From: Kitasatospora herbaricolor | GTDB lineage: Bacteria > Actinomycetota > Actinomycetes > Streptomycetales > Streptomycetaceae | DNA length: 64,000 nt | Reading direction: 5' to 3' | Assembly: GCF_030813695.1 (NCBI RefSeq) | Contig: NZ_JAUSVA010000002.1 | Span: 372,001 to 436,000, forward strand | In this document: in pieces, positions 35,641 to 44,475 of the stretch | How the letters are laid out: each line of letters opens with the position of its first letter | Numbering within the stretch: position 1 is the stretch's first letter | The notes under the pieces: generated by a model | What the model saw: only the letters and a program-made list of their open reading frames with translations | Told to the model about the DNA's origin: nothing | Database searches by the model: none | Made by a program: the position numbers and the translations under genes

Positions 35641-35884
35641 CCCGCCGGCTCGACCAGGCCGAGCAGGGCCGTCAGTAGTCCCGGGTCCACCTCGGGAGCG
35701 TACTTGCGCCCGCCGCCGGGCCGGCGCACCCGACCCCACGGCTCCGCCCCGGACTCCAGCCCGTCCACACCGGGAACGTGGTCTCGCTGGCGCGGGCCGC
35801 CCGGGCGACGGCCCGGATCCCGTCATGGCGCAGCAGCCGGGCCTCGGTTCCCATCAGCAAACACCGCTGCCACCCATCTAGGTG
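35640..35884 (-). pseudogene. Fragment of an ISAzo13-family transposase
   Basis: Two minus-strand frames join to give QRCLLMGTEARLLRHDGIRA, VARAARASETT, then GRVRRPGGGRKYAPEVDPGL and LTALLGLVEP. This is the N-terminal region typical of ISAzo13-type (Rhodopirellula-type) transposases. Only about 80 codons remain, with a frameshift, and no DDE domain or terminal repeats are seen. It abuts the broken GH109 gene, so its insertion probably destroyed that gene. Confidence 0.65.
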
Positions 35885-35901
35885 TGGACTGCGGATTCAG
35901 G

Positions 35902-36645
35902 TCAAAGGCGCCCCGCCTCGACGATGCGGCGCAGGAAGGCGCGGGTGCGCTCCTGCTGCGGATCGCCGAAGATCTGCTCCGGTGGGCCCTCCTCTAGCAG
36001 CACTCCCTGGTGCAGGAAGCACACCTTGTTCGACACCTCCCGGGCAAAACCCATCTCGTGTGTGGCCAGCAGCATGGTCATGCCTCCTTCGGCCAGCTCA
36101 CGGACGATGGCCAGCACTTCGGCGACGAGTTCGGGGTCGAGGGCCGAGGTGATCTCGTCGAGCAGCAGGGCGCGGGGGCCAGTGGCCAGGGCGCGCACGA
36201 TGGCCACCCGCTGCTGCTGTCCGCCGGAGAGCCTCTCAGGCATGCAATTGGTCTTGTCCCCAAGGCCGACTCGCTTGAGCAAGACACGGGCCTGTTCCTC
36301 TGCCTCGGGGCGCGGTACTCCGTACACCCGTGTCGGCGCGAGGGCGACATTGCGCAGCACGGTCATGTGCGGGAAGAGGTTGAAGTGCTGGAAGACCATG
36401 CCAACGTCGCGGCGCAGCCGGTCCGCGTCGGTGCCGCGGCCGGAGGTGACATCGCCGTCGACTCTGATCTCGCCACCGCTGATCTCCTCGAGGCCGTTGA
36501 CGCACCGCAGGAGGGTGGACTTGCCGCTGCCGGAAGCGCCGATCAGCGTCACTACCTGGTGCCGTTCGACGTTCAGGTTGATGCCGCGCAGTACGGGAGT
36601 GTCCCCGTAATTCTTGTGGACCGTGTCGATCTCGATGAAGGCCAT
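35902..36645 (-). CDS. Polar amino-acid ABC transporter ATP-binding protein (GlnQ type)
   Basis: 247 residues from ATG 36645, with GGGAG about 7 nt upstream and only 1 nt after the permease stop. Walker A is GASGSGKST, the signature [15 protein letters not shown], and Walker [12 protein letters not shown] (Ile in place of the usual Pro). The sequence [17 protein letters not shown] near the N-terminus places it with GlnQ/HisP-type ATPases. Last gene of the operon binding protein, permease, ATPase. Confidence 0.92.
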   Translation of the reverse strand: MAFIEIDTVHKNYGDTPVLRGINLNVERHQVVTLIGASGSGKSTLLRCVNGLEEISGGEIRVDGDVTSGRGTDADRLRRDVGMVFQHFNLFPHMTVLRNVALAPTRVYGVPRPEAEEQARVLLKRVGLGDKTNCMPERLSGGQQQRVAIVRALATGPRALLLDEITSALDPELVAEVLAIVRELAEGGMTMLLATHEMGFAREVSNKVCFLHQGVLLEEGPPEQIFGDPQQERTRAFLRRIVEAGRL

Positions 36646-36646
36646 G

Positions 36647-37750
36647 TCAGGCTCCCTTGCCGCGGCGCTGCTCACGGATGACCAGGCGGTCGACCAATCG
36701 GGCCTGCGGGATGGTGATGAGGACGAAGAGCACGGCGACCACGGTCACCGAGGACAGGTTGAAGTGGTTGGACGCGAAGATCTTCGACTGGTTGAAAGCG
36801 TCGATGGTGCCGATGACATTTACCAGCGCGGTGTCCTTCTGCAGGCTGATGAAGTCGTTGAGCAGCGGCGGTACGACGCGTCGGACGGCCTGCGGCAGCA
36901 CGACATGGCGCAGCGTCGCGCTTTGCGAGAGGCCGAGGGAGCGTGCCGCCGCGCTCTGGCCGGGCGCGATGGACTCGATGCCGGCCCGGAACACCTCGGC
37001 GACGTACGCGCTGTAGGTGAGGGTGAGCGCGAGGATCGCGAACCAGATCGGACTGAGCGAGCTGAGGAACGGTACCTCGGCGAGGGGCAGTCCGAAGCCG
37101 ATCAGATAGATGATGATGATCGCCGGTACGGCACGGAAGGCATCGATGTACGTGGTGGCCAGCAGCCTTAGCGGGCGGCCGGCTCGGCCCGGCGCCATCC
37201 GGGCGAGGGCGAGGGCGAGTCCCCACAGGAGGATCAGGATCTGGGCGATGACGGCGATGAAGAGGTTGGTGCCGAAGGCTAGGGTGATGTCCGAGAAGCT
37301 GACTCCCATCACTTCGCCGTCGAAGAAGGTGCGCTGTACGGCCCGGTCGTTGGCGAACAGGAACCAGACCGACCCCAGCAGCACGAGTGCGGACAGACAC
37401 CAGCCCAGTACGGTCCGGGCGTCCTCACGGGCCTCGGACGCAGCTCGCCGGGCGTCCGCTCGCCGGCCCCTGGACCAGGCTGCGGTGGCTGTACGGCCCG
37501 AACGCACCGCCCGTAGGGCCGGCCGTAGCAGGGTGAGCACGGCGGCGGTCACGACTGCGGCGCCTGTGGCCGCGGGTAGGCCGGAGCCGGGCAGGATGTC
37601 GCTCACGGACCAGGCGGTGGCGGCGGTCAGCGTCACGGTGGCGGCGACGGCCGCCACCGCGGCGGTCGCGAGTGGCAGGGCCGGCCGCGGTGGGGCGGCC
37701 GCCGTCGGCCTGTTGCCGTCGGTGACCGACGCAGTGGAGGCGTCTATCAC
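36647..37750 (-). CDS. Polar amino-acid ABC transporter permease (HisM/GlnP type)
   Basis: About 367 residues from GTG 37750, which overlaps the binding-protein stop by GTGA; a GTG at 37762 is the alternative. An unusually long N-terminal part with two extra hydrophobic segments ([18 protein letters not shown]) precedes the typical domain with [19 protein letters not shown] and [21 protein letters not shown] single permease gene suggests a homodimeric channel. Confidence 0.9.
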   Translation of the reverse strand: MIDASTASVTDGNRPTAAAPPRPALPLATAAVAAVAATVTLTAATAWSVSDILPGSGLPAATGAAVVTAAVLTLLRPALRAVRSGRTATAAWSRGRRADARRAASEAREDARTVLGWCLSALVLLGSVWFLFANDRAVQRTFFDGEVMGVSFSDITLAFGTNLFIAVIAQILILLWGLALALARMAPGRAGRPLRLLATTYIDAFRAVPAIIIIYLIGFGLPLAEVPFLSSLSPIWFAILALTLTYSAYVAEVFRAGIESIAPGQSAAARSLGLSQSATLRHVVLPQAVRRVVPPLLNDFISLQKDTALVNVIGTIDAFNQSKIFASNHFNLSSVTVVAVLFVLITIPQARLVDRLVIREQRRGKGA

Positions 37751-38649
37751 TTCGCGCTCCACACCGGGACGGTCGACGGGTCTCCGCCGAAGGCCTCGGC
37801 CAAGTAGGTGGAGGAGAGCTTGTCGAGCGTGCCGTCCTGCTTCATCGAGTCGATGGCCCCGTCGAAGGCGGAGGCGTTCTTGCTGTCCTTGGGGTAGAGC
37901 GCTCCGTAGGACTCGCCGGTGTCGTACTGCCCGATGACCTGGAGCTTGCCCTTGGACTGCTGGGCTTGGCCGAGCACGATGGCGACGTCGGTGAGCGCGG
38001 CGTCGATCTGGTGTGCCTGGAGGGCTGCCTGGAGTTCGACATCACCCTTGAAGACCTTCGGTTGGTCCTTGGGGTGAAGGTGGTCCCGGACGAAGTCGGC
38101 GCCGGTTGTGCCCTGCTTCACTCCGAGTCGCAGGTCGGCGATGTTCGTGTCGGTGGCCTTGGAGTCCGACGGCACGAGGACGCCGATGTTGGAGGAGAAG
38201 TAGGGGGCTGAGAAGTCGACCACCTTGCGGCGGGCGTCGGTGATGGAGATCTCGGCGAGCGCGATGTCGAAGTCCTGGGCCTTGCCCGCGACGAGGGCGT
38301 CGAAGGACACGTTGCGCACTGTGAGCTTGGGCAGGCCGGCCCGGTAGGCGAGGTTGGCCGCCATGCAGTACTCGAAGCCGCCTGCGATCTGCGCCACGGT
38401 GTCGCCGTTCCACCAGCCGGGGCTGGGGAGGTCGCCGACCACGGTGAGGGTGTCCTTCTGGACGGTCGTGAGGTGGATCGAGCCACGGGTGCCGGTCACC
38501 TCGCACTTGCCGTAGACGCGGGATCCCTTGGAGTCGGTGGTGTGGGTGGTTGCGTCACCGATGCCGGCCACGGAGCTACCACACGCGGTGAGGGCCGCCA
38601 GCATCACGGTGGTGGCCACGGGAACGGCGAATGTCTGGATGTTGCGCAT
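37747..38649 (-). CDS. Amino-acid-binding lipoprotein (SBP family 3)
   Basis: 300 residues from ATG 38649. The signal ends in LTAC (Cys23), a lipoprotein site. The mature part shows SBP family 3 features: GFEYCMAANLAYRAGL, DFDIALAEISITDARRKVVD, FSAPYFSSNIGVLV and LRLGVKQGTTG. It is the first gene of the transporter operon. The promoter region, shared with a divergent LacI gene, carries two AAAACGTTTT operators, so the operon is probably under LacI-type repression. The bound amino acid is not known. Confidence 0.92.
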   Translation of the reverse strand: MRNIQTFAVPVATTVMLAALTACGSSVAGIGDATTHTTDSKGSRVYGKCEVTGTRGSIHLTTVQKDTLTVVGDLPSPGWWNGDTVAQIAGGFEYCMAANLAYRAGLPKLTVRNVSFDALVAGKAQDFDIALAEISITDARRKVVDFSAPYFSSNIGVLVPSDSKATDTNIADLRLGVKQGTTGADFVRDHLHPKDQPKVFKGDVELQAALQAHQIDAALTDVAIVLGQAQQSKGKLQVIGQYDTGESYGALYPKDSKNASAFDGAIDSMKQDGTLDKLSSTYLAEAFGGDPSTVPVWSAK

Positions 38650-38692
38650 GGAGATCCTTGGAGAAGTGCCTGGGGGGTGGTGGTGCGTTATA

Positions 38693-38751
38693 GTGCCCAA
38701 AACGTTTTGGGCACGTCAAGGCCTTCGACTCCATTGAAGAAAAACGTTTTT
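38693..38751. promoter_or_regulatory. Pair of LacI-type operators between amino-acid ABC operon and lacI gene
   Basis: A perfect 22-bp palindrome (38693-38714) is centred on AAAACGTTTT (38699-38708), and a second core sits at 38741-38750 inside AAAAACGTTTTT. The centres are 42 bp apart, close to four helical turns. The site lies between the divergent starts at 38649 and 38824, so one repressor could control both. Confidence 0.85.
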
Positions 38752-38823
38752 GGCGCCCAGAGCTGGGAGGCTCGGTCTCCGGCGCTGGGCCGCACGGCGG
38801 ATGACAGGAGGGGCGACCGACTC

Positions 38824-39864
38824 ATGACCAGCGGGAAATCGATGCGGGCCGGAGCGACGGGTCGCCGGACCGGAATCCGCGACGTGGCGCAGGCCACCGG
38901 GCTGTCCATCACCACCGTGTCCCATGCCCTGCGAGGCAAGGGCCAGATCGCCGCGGCCACCCGCGAGCGAGTGCGTCGGGCCGCCGAAGAACTTGGCTAC
39001 CGCCCCGACCCCGTCGCCCAGGGCCTGGTGACCGGACGCACCGGCATCCTCGGACTTGCCGTCGGCCACATGTCGAACCGCCCGTGGACCAGCACCTACC
39101 GCCCCTACTACGCGGCGTTCTCGGCCGGCGCCACCATGGCCGCGGTCGAGCGCGACTACGCGCTCGTCGTCGTACCGGGCGACCCGGCCTCCGGGCTATG
39201 GACCCGGGTCCCTCTGGACGGTCTGATCATCGTCGACCCGGTACGGGAGGACCCATTGCTCGCCGACTGCGCCCGCCGAGGGCTGCCGGTGGTCACCGAC
39301 GGCCGCCCCATCGATCCGGAGTATGACGACGTACCCACTGTGGAGAGCGACTTGGAACGCGGAATGACCGAGGTTCTCGGCCATCTGCGCGACGCAGGCG
39401 CCACCCGAATCGGCCTGCTCTCAGGGCCGGAGCTCGACGCGTACACCCAGGACTCCGAGCGCCACTACCGAAGGTGGTGCGCCGCGGAGGGGCAACCGGC
39501 GGTCATCGAGATCCCGGCCGCCGCGGAGGACCCAGTGGAGGCGGCGCTACGGCTGCTGTCCCGCTCGGAGCGCCCGGACGCGGTGCACGGTCTCAACGAG
39601 ACCTACGGCCAGGCCCTGCTGACCGCGGCACGCCAACTGGGTCTGGACATACCCGCCGACCTGATGATCAGCGTGATGCGCGAGAGCGACCGATCCGAGG
39701 ACTCCGGACACTGGCACATGCCACTGACCGCACTCAGCCTGGATGCCCAACGCCTGGGCGCCGCGTCCGTCGCGATGCTGATCGACGTTCTCGGCGGGGA
39801 TCCGCCGCGCAATGTGGTGGTGCCTTGCACCGTGATCGTCCGCGACTCCTCGCGCCGCCGCTGA
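38824..39864 (+). CDS. LacI-family transcriptional regulator, copy 2
   Basis: 346 residues from ATG 38824, with AGGAGG about 13 nt upstream. The HTH is IRDVAQATGLSITTVSHALR and the effector domain is PBP-like with TSTYRPYYAAFSAGA. It is divergent from the amino-acid ABC operon and has two strong operators in its own promoter region, so it very probably represses the operon and itself. The same operator core before the amidotransferase gene at 17.4 kb suggests a wider regulon. It is closely paralogous to the protein at 1671-2717. Confidence 0.9.
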   Translation: MTSGKSMRAGATGRRTGIRDVAQATGLSITTVSHALRGKGQIAAATRERVRRAAEELGYRPDPVAQGLVTGRTGILGLAVGHMSNRPWTSTYRPYYAAFSAGATMAAVERDYALVVVPGDPASGLWTRVPLDGLIIVDPVREDPLLADCARRGLPVVTDGRPIDPEYDDVPTVESDLERGMTEVLGHLRDAGATRIGLLSGPELDAYTQDSERHYRRWCAAEGQPAVIEIPAAAEDPVEAALRLLSRSERPDAVHGLNETYGQALLTAARQLGLDIPADLMISVMRESDRSEDSGHWHMPLTALSLDAQRLGAASVAMLIDVLGGDPPRNVVVPCTVIVRDSSRRR

Positions 39865-39913
39865 GGGATGCCGGACCTGCGGGCCGACCTAAGGACATCC
39901 GGGCCGCTCCTTA

Positions 39914-40812
39914 GAGCTCGTAACACGATCACGGGGCAGCCTTCTTGAGGCGGCGCCAGCAGATCAGTGAGCAGGCCAGGGAGACGAGGCCGTTGTGAAG
40001 GTCGAGGCGTCGTTCCCAGCGGATGGCCAGTCGCTTGAACTGGTGGAGCAGGGCGAAGGTCTGCTCCACCACGTAGCGGAGCTTGCCAAGTCCCTTGATG
40101 TCGGGCTGCCCCTTGCGGGAGATGACCGGCAGGATCCCGCGTCTGCGCAGTTCGCGCCGGTTGGGGTTGCTGTCGTAGCCCTTGTCGCCGAGGAGGGCGT
40201 CGGGGCGCTTGCGGGGATGGCCGACCCGGCCGGCCACCGGCGGTACTCCGTCCACCAGGGCGAGGGTCTGGGTGACGTCGTTCACGTTGGCCGCGGTGGT
40301 GATCACGTGGAGCGGGGTGCCACCGCCGTCACAGATCAGGTGGTGTTTGCTGCCCGTCTTGCGGCGGTCGACCGGCGACGGGCCCGTCGCGGCTCCCCTT
40401 TTTTCGCGCGTACGTGGGAGGCGTCCACGCACGCGCGGCTCCAGTCCAGTTCGCCGGCCGCGTTGAGCTCGGCGAGCAGTATCCGGTGCAGCAGGTCGAA
40501 GACGCCGGCCTCCTGCCAGCGCTCCAGGCGCCGCCAGCATGTCTGGCCGGAGCCGAAGCCCAGCTCCAGGGGCAGCTGCTGCCACGGGATCCCGGTGTGG
40601 AGAACGAAGAGGATGCCCTGCAGGCAGAGCCGGTCCGACACGGGCTTCGGTCCCGGTGACCGCTCGGGCCAGGCCGGCAGGACCGGCTCGATCATCGCCC
40701 ACAACTCGTCATCCACGGCCCACGGCTTGGTGCTCACGCCATCACGAACAGCTCAATCGTCGTACCGGTTACGGCCGACCTGCACCGATTCACAAGATCG
40801 TGTTACGAGCTC
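39914..40812 (-). mobile_element. Complete IS5-family insertion sequence
   Basis: 899 bp bounded by perfect 17-bp terminal inverted repeats, GAGCTCGTAACACGATC at 39914-39930 and its complement at 40796-40812. TTA flanks both ends (39911-39913 and 40813-40815) as a target duplication. It lies 49 bp after the LacI stop and before the control region of the second GH89 gene. Terminal repeats and the transposase reading frame look intact, so it may be mobile or recently arrived. Confidence 0.9.
39929..40737 (-). CDS. IS5-family transposase made by -1 frameshifting
   Basis: Two overlapping frames. The first (GTG 40737) runs MSTKPWAVDDELWAMIEP to CVDASHVRAKKG. The second continues with GPSPVDRRKTGSKHHLIC, LLGDKGYDSN and YVVEQTFALLHQFKRL. 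DDE residues are Asp in CVDASH, Asp in LGDKGYD and Glu in VVEQTF. The switch is at a run of six A (40399-40404 on the minus strand, AAAAAAGGGG), where slipping back one base joins the frames. This is the known mechanism for IS427-type members of the IS5 family. Confidence 0.88.
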
Positions 40813-40945
40813 TTAAGACCGTGTCCTACTCGGGTGGCGCCGGCAACTCCCCCACCTGGAGCAGGACCGGCTCGGACGCGTGGCCCATCAGAGCCGGGGA
40901 TGACTCGGCTCGGGCGCGTTGATCACAGCTTGGCCAAATCAAGAT

Positions 40946-40971
40946 TGGTTTAATCCAATAGGCCTAGACCA
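40946..40971 (-). promoter_or_regulatory. Chitinase-type tandem 12-bp repeats (DasR-box-like) before GH89 copy 2
   Basis: On the minus strand TGGTCTAGGCCT is followed after AT by TGGATTAAACCA, centres 14 bp apart. The pair before the GH15 gene (48044-48069) has the same order, spacing and the shared CCTATTGG centre. TGGTCCAGACCT repeats are known in Streptomyces chitinase promoters and overlap DasR-responsive elements. TTGACG starts 14 bp downstream (40986), in the -35 position. Confidence 0.65.
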
Positions 40972-40985
40972 CACTGGCACGACGC

Positions 40986-41015
40986 TTGACGTACACCTTC
41001 GCCCTGCGCTTCACT
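40986..41015 (+). promoter_or_regulatory. Candidate promoter of GH89 copy 2
   Basis: TTGACG (40986-40991) with TTCACT 18 bp later (41010-41015). The -35 match is good and the -10 weak. Its position 14 bp after the tandem repeats mirrors the GH15 promoter. Confidence 0.4.
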
Positions 41016-41355
41016 CCTTACTCAAGCGAACGTCGCAGCCTCGCAAGCCACCACCCGTGGCCGATTACCTTCCCGGGTACGCCCTCGGAACCCGGCTCGT
41101 GCGAAGCCCGCCAATCCTGAACGAAAAACGCCGAGCCTTACCGGTCCTGGGGAAACGCCGGTGGGGCACACTACGCGATGCCAATATCGGCCGGCTTCCT
41201 CCGACCAAGCACCGGTTGGATCTCCGACCAGCCACCCGGCGTACCTCGGTTCACCTCCCCGAGCGCCGTGGCAGATCGCGGAGCCGGGGTGCACCCATGA
41301 CACAGGATCGGGAACGTTACGTGGGCCGTACTTCTGCACGAGCCGATCTCGCCCG

Positions 41356-41375
41356 CTTAATACTAACGAACGCTT
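41356..41375. promoter_or_regulatory. TTCGTTA box B (before GH89 copy 2)
   Basis: Minus strand AAGCGTTCGTTAGTATTAAG, 24 nt before the ATG at 41400. It is in the same position class as box A before GH89 copy 1 and is a candidate ROK operator. Confidence 0.5.
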
Positions 41376-41399
41376 CGAAAGCAACAGATTGGACGTCAG

Positions 41400-44117
41400 A
41401 TGTCTCCCCATCCAAGACGCCGCCTCGCAGTCGGTGTCGCTGCCACCCTCACCGCCGTCCTCACCGTCGTGGGTACGTCGATGGTGAGTCCTGTCGCAAG
41501 TGCCGTCGAAGCGCCGACACCCGGTCCGACGGCCACCGAGGAATTCGACGCAGCCCCCGCCATCGCCTCGCTCAAACGACTGCTACCGGCGGCGACCGTG
41601 GCGCAGTTCACCTTCGCGCCCCGGTCGGACGATAACTCCTTCACCGTCTCGGGCACCGCCGGGGCGATCACCGTGCAGGGCGCCAATCAACGCAACCTGC
41701 TCGCCGGCGTCGGCTGGTACCTGGAACACGTGGCCAAGGTCGACATCGGCTGGCCCGGGGACAGCCTCGCGAAGCTCCCCACGACACTCCCCGCCGTCGG
41801 CACCCCCACCACCGTATCCGCCGTCGTTCCGCATCGTTATGCGCTCAACGACACCGACGCGGGCTACTCCGGCCCCAACCGCACCTTCGCCGACTACCAG
41901 CACGAAATCGACCTGCTCGCCCTGCACGGCATCAACGAGGTCTTCGTGCAGACCGGAGCCGAGTACCCCTACTACGAGATGCTCCAGAACCGCGGCTACA
42001 CGTCGCAGGAACTGCTGGACTGGATTCCCGGCCCTGCCCACCAGCCCTGGTGGCTCCTGCAGAACCTGACCGGCACCGGCGGGCCCGAATCCGCACAGCT
42101 GCTCCAGAACCGGGCGGACGAGGGCCGCGACATCTGCAACCTCCTGCGCTCGCTCGACATGACCCCGGTACTTCCGGGCTTCATCGGTACCGTGCCGGCC
42201 GACTTCGCCGGCAAGGAGCAGAACAAGGGCGCGAACGTCATCGACCAGGGTAAGTGGGACGGCAGCCCAAGGCCCGGCTGGCTTGACCCGAATGACCCGT
42301 TGTTCCCCACGGTAGCCGCTGACTACTACCGCATCCAGGCGCAGCAGTTCGGCAACTCCACCATGTACAAGATGGACATGCTGCACGAGGGCGGCCAGGC
42401 CGGGAACGTAGACGTGACGAAGGCTGCCGCGTCCGTACAGAGAGGGCTCTGGGCCGCACACAACGGCGCGACATGGGTGATTCTCGGCTGGGGCGACAAT
42501 CCGACGACCCAGGTGCTGAACGGCATCGCCGACAAGGACAACAGCGCGCTGATCGTGGACGGGTACTCCGACCGCATGCGCGACTTCGACCGTGAGTCGG
42601 GCTGGCAGAACACACCCTACGCCTTCGGCACCATCCACAACTTCGGCGGCCACACCACGATCGGCGCGAACACCAACGTGTGGACGGCCTACTTCCACTC
42701 CCTGCTCACCAAGCCCAACAACAAGCTGCGGGGCATCGCCTACCTGCCGGAAGCCACGGGCGGCGACCCGGCGGCGTTCGAGCTGTTCACCAATCTGGCC
42801 TGGACCTCCACGCCGGCCGGCCAGACAGCCGCGGAGATCAAGCAGACCGACTGGTTCAGTGACTACGCCACCCGCCGCTACGGCGGCTACGACAGCCACG
42901 CCACGGCGGCCTGGCAGTGGCTGCGCCGCGGACCGTACGGCACGCCCACCGGTGTCGCAACGGACAAGGCCAATAGTTGGGACGAGCCGCAGGACAGCCT
43001 GTTCTCGGCCCGACCGGGCCTCACCGTGAAGAAGGCCGCTCCCTTCAGCCCAACGGACATGCGGTACAACGCCGCCACCGTGCAACGCGCGCTCGCCGAG
43101 CTCCTTCAGGTCGCACCCGCCCTGCAGAACAGCACGGCCTACCGCTACGACCTCGTCAACACGGCCCGGCAGGCACTCACGAACCGGAGCCGAGTGCTGC
43201 TCCCCCGGATCAACGACGCCTACCTGAAGAAGGACCTCGAAGCGTTCAAATCACTGACCGCCGAGTGGAACGACGACGAGAAGAAACTCGACGCCCTCCT
43301 CGCCAGTGACGAAAACTTCCTCCTCGGCCCCCTGCTCGCCCAAGCACGAGCGGCAGGGACCACTGAAGGGGAGAAGGACCGTCTCGAGGTCGAGCAGCGC
43401 TCCATCCTCACCACCTGGGGCAGCACCGCCCAGCAGGACGAAAAGCTCCACGACTACGGCAACCGCGAGTTGGCGGGACTGGTCTCCGAGGTACACGCCA
43501 AGCGCTGGTCGACGTACTTCAAGGGCCTGCAGGACGCGCTGCAGAACAACACCGGCACACCGCCGGACCCCAACTGGTTCACCTTCGACACCATGTGGAC
43601 CACCAAGCCCTCCACCCTCACGGACCCCGTGGCGAAGGCAACCGAGAGGGCCAAGTACGCCGTGAAGGTCACCGGTGACCCGATCGACCTGGCCACCGCG
43701 ATCAACAACTCGCTACCACCGGCCGGGCCCCTGGGCCCGATCACTGGCAAGGGCGGCAAGTGTGTGGACGTGGCCGGGGCGAATGCGCTCAACGGCACCG
43801 CCGTCCAGTTGTGGGACTGCAACGACAGCGGGGCCCAGATCTGGTCGCTGGACACGGACGGCAGCATCCGCGCCTACGGCAAGTGCATGGACGCGAAGGG
43901 CGGCCGCACCACGCAGGGAACCGTCGTCCAGCTCTACGAGTGCCAGAGTCCGCTGGTCCCTGCCCAGATCTGGACGAGCGGGCCGAACGGCTCTCTCATC
44001 AACCCCGTGTCGGGGCTGTGCCTGGACGCGACAAAGGGCTCTACCGCCAACGGCACGCGTCTCCAGCTCTGGGAGTGCAACAAGAGCACGGCTCAGAACT
44101 GGACCAAGCCGTCCTGA
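41400..44117 (+). CDS. Secreted alpha-N-acetylglucosaminidase (GH89) with C-terminal ricin-type CBM13, copy 2
   Basis: 905 residues with a signal peptide (TAVLTVVGTSMVSPVASA). Domain order is the same as in the protein at 26167: NAGLU N-terminal, barrel, helical C-terminal domain, ricin-type lectin (CVDVAGANALNGTAVQLWDC, CLDATKGSTANGTRLQLWEC). Expected catalytic acids are Glu330 in KMDMLHEGG and Glu451 in YLPEATGGD. The two enzymes match over nearly their whole length but their promoters differ: this one adds chitinase-type repeats. It should release terminal alpha-GlcNAc outside the cell. Confidence 0.93.
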   Translation: MSPHPRRRLAVGVAATLTAVLTVVGTSMVSPVASAVEAPTPGPTATEEFDAAPAIASLKRLLPAATVAQFTFAPRSDDNSFTVSGTAGAITVQGANQRNLLAGVGWYLEHVAKVDIGWPGDSLAKLPTTLPAVGTPTTVSAVVPHRYALNDTDAGYSGPNRTFADYQHEIDLLALHGINEVFVQTGAEYPYYEMLQNRGYTSQELLDWIPGPAHQPWWLLQNLTGTGGPESAQLLQNRADEGRDICNLLRSLDMTPVLPGFIGTVPADFAGKEQNKGANVIDQGKWDGSPRPGWLDPNDPLFPTVAADYYRIQAQQFGNSTMYKMDMLHEGGQAGNVDVTKAAASVQRGLWAAHNGATWVILGWGDNPTTQVLNGIADKDNSALIVDGYSDRMRDFDRESGWQNTPYAFGTIHNFGGHTTIGANTNVWTAYFHSLLTKPNNKLRGIAYLPEATGGDPAAFELFTNLAWTSTPAGQTAAEIKQTDWFSDYATRRYGGYDSHATAAWQWLRRGPYGTPTGVATDKANSWDEPQDSLFSARPGLTVKKAAPFSPTDMRYNAATVQRALAELLQVAPALQNSTAYRYDLVNTARQALTNRSRVLLPRINDAYLKKDLEAFKSLTAEWNDDEKKLDALLASDENFLLGPLLAQARAAGTTEGEKDRLEVEQRSILTTWGSTAQQDEKLHDYGNRELAGLVSEVHAKRWSTYFKGLQDALQNNTGTPPDPNWFTFDTMWTTKPSTLTDPVAKATERAKYAVKVTGDPIDLATAINNSLPPAGPLGPITGKGGKCVDVAGANALNGTAVQLWDCNDSGAQIWSLDTDGSIRAYGKCMDAKGGRTTQGTVVQLYECQSPLVPAQIWTSGPNGSLINPVSGLCLDATKGSTANGTRLQLWECNKSTAQNWTKPS

Positions 44118-44125
44118 GGCCCCGC

Positions 44126-44187
44126 GCCCGCAGGCGTCGTCCGACCCCGGAGCTCCGGGACTTCACCGTCGGACGGCGCCTGCGGGC
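44126..44187 (+). terminator. Long hairpin after GH89 copy 2
   Basis: A 20-bp stem (44126-44145 with 44168-44187, one G-U pair) encloses a smaller hairpin, CCCGGA-GC-TCCGGG, and starts 8 nt past the stop codon. Confidence 0.85.
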
Positions 44188-44475
44188 TCGCTCGTGCTCC
44201 TGGGCGGCAGGGCACGCCGTTTACGTCCAGGACGCGCTCGGCGGCCACCGCGACCGGACCCGGCAGCCTCACCCGGACCGGCCCCGCCCATAGCGGACCC
44301 GTCGCCCCCTCCACCCACCGGTTGACGACGAAAAGCACGACAACAGCGTCCTGACCGGTGCTCAGAACCCCAGTGATCCAGCAACGGGATCCCGGTCGGA
44401 CGCTCGCATCAAAACGACCTTCGATACCCTGGTGGGCGGGGCCACGCAGATGGCCCGGACGAGGGGACGAGTGTT
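44188..44475. other. Interval upstream of second ROK gene
   Basis: No gene and no clear TTCGTTA-type box. It presumably holds the ROK promoter. Confidence 0.4.

Larger units (their letters stand above)
40813..41399. other. Control region of GH89 copy 2
   Basis: No gene. Holds the tandem 12-bp repeats (40946-40971), a candidate promoter and a TTCGTTA-type box close to the start codon. Confidence 0.6.
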
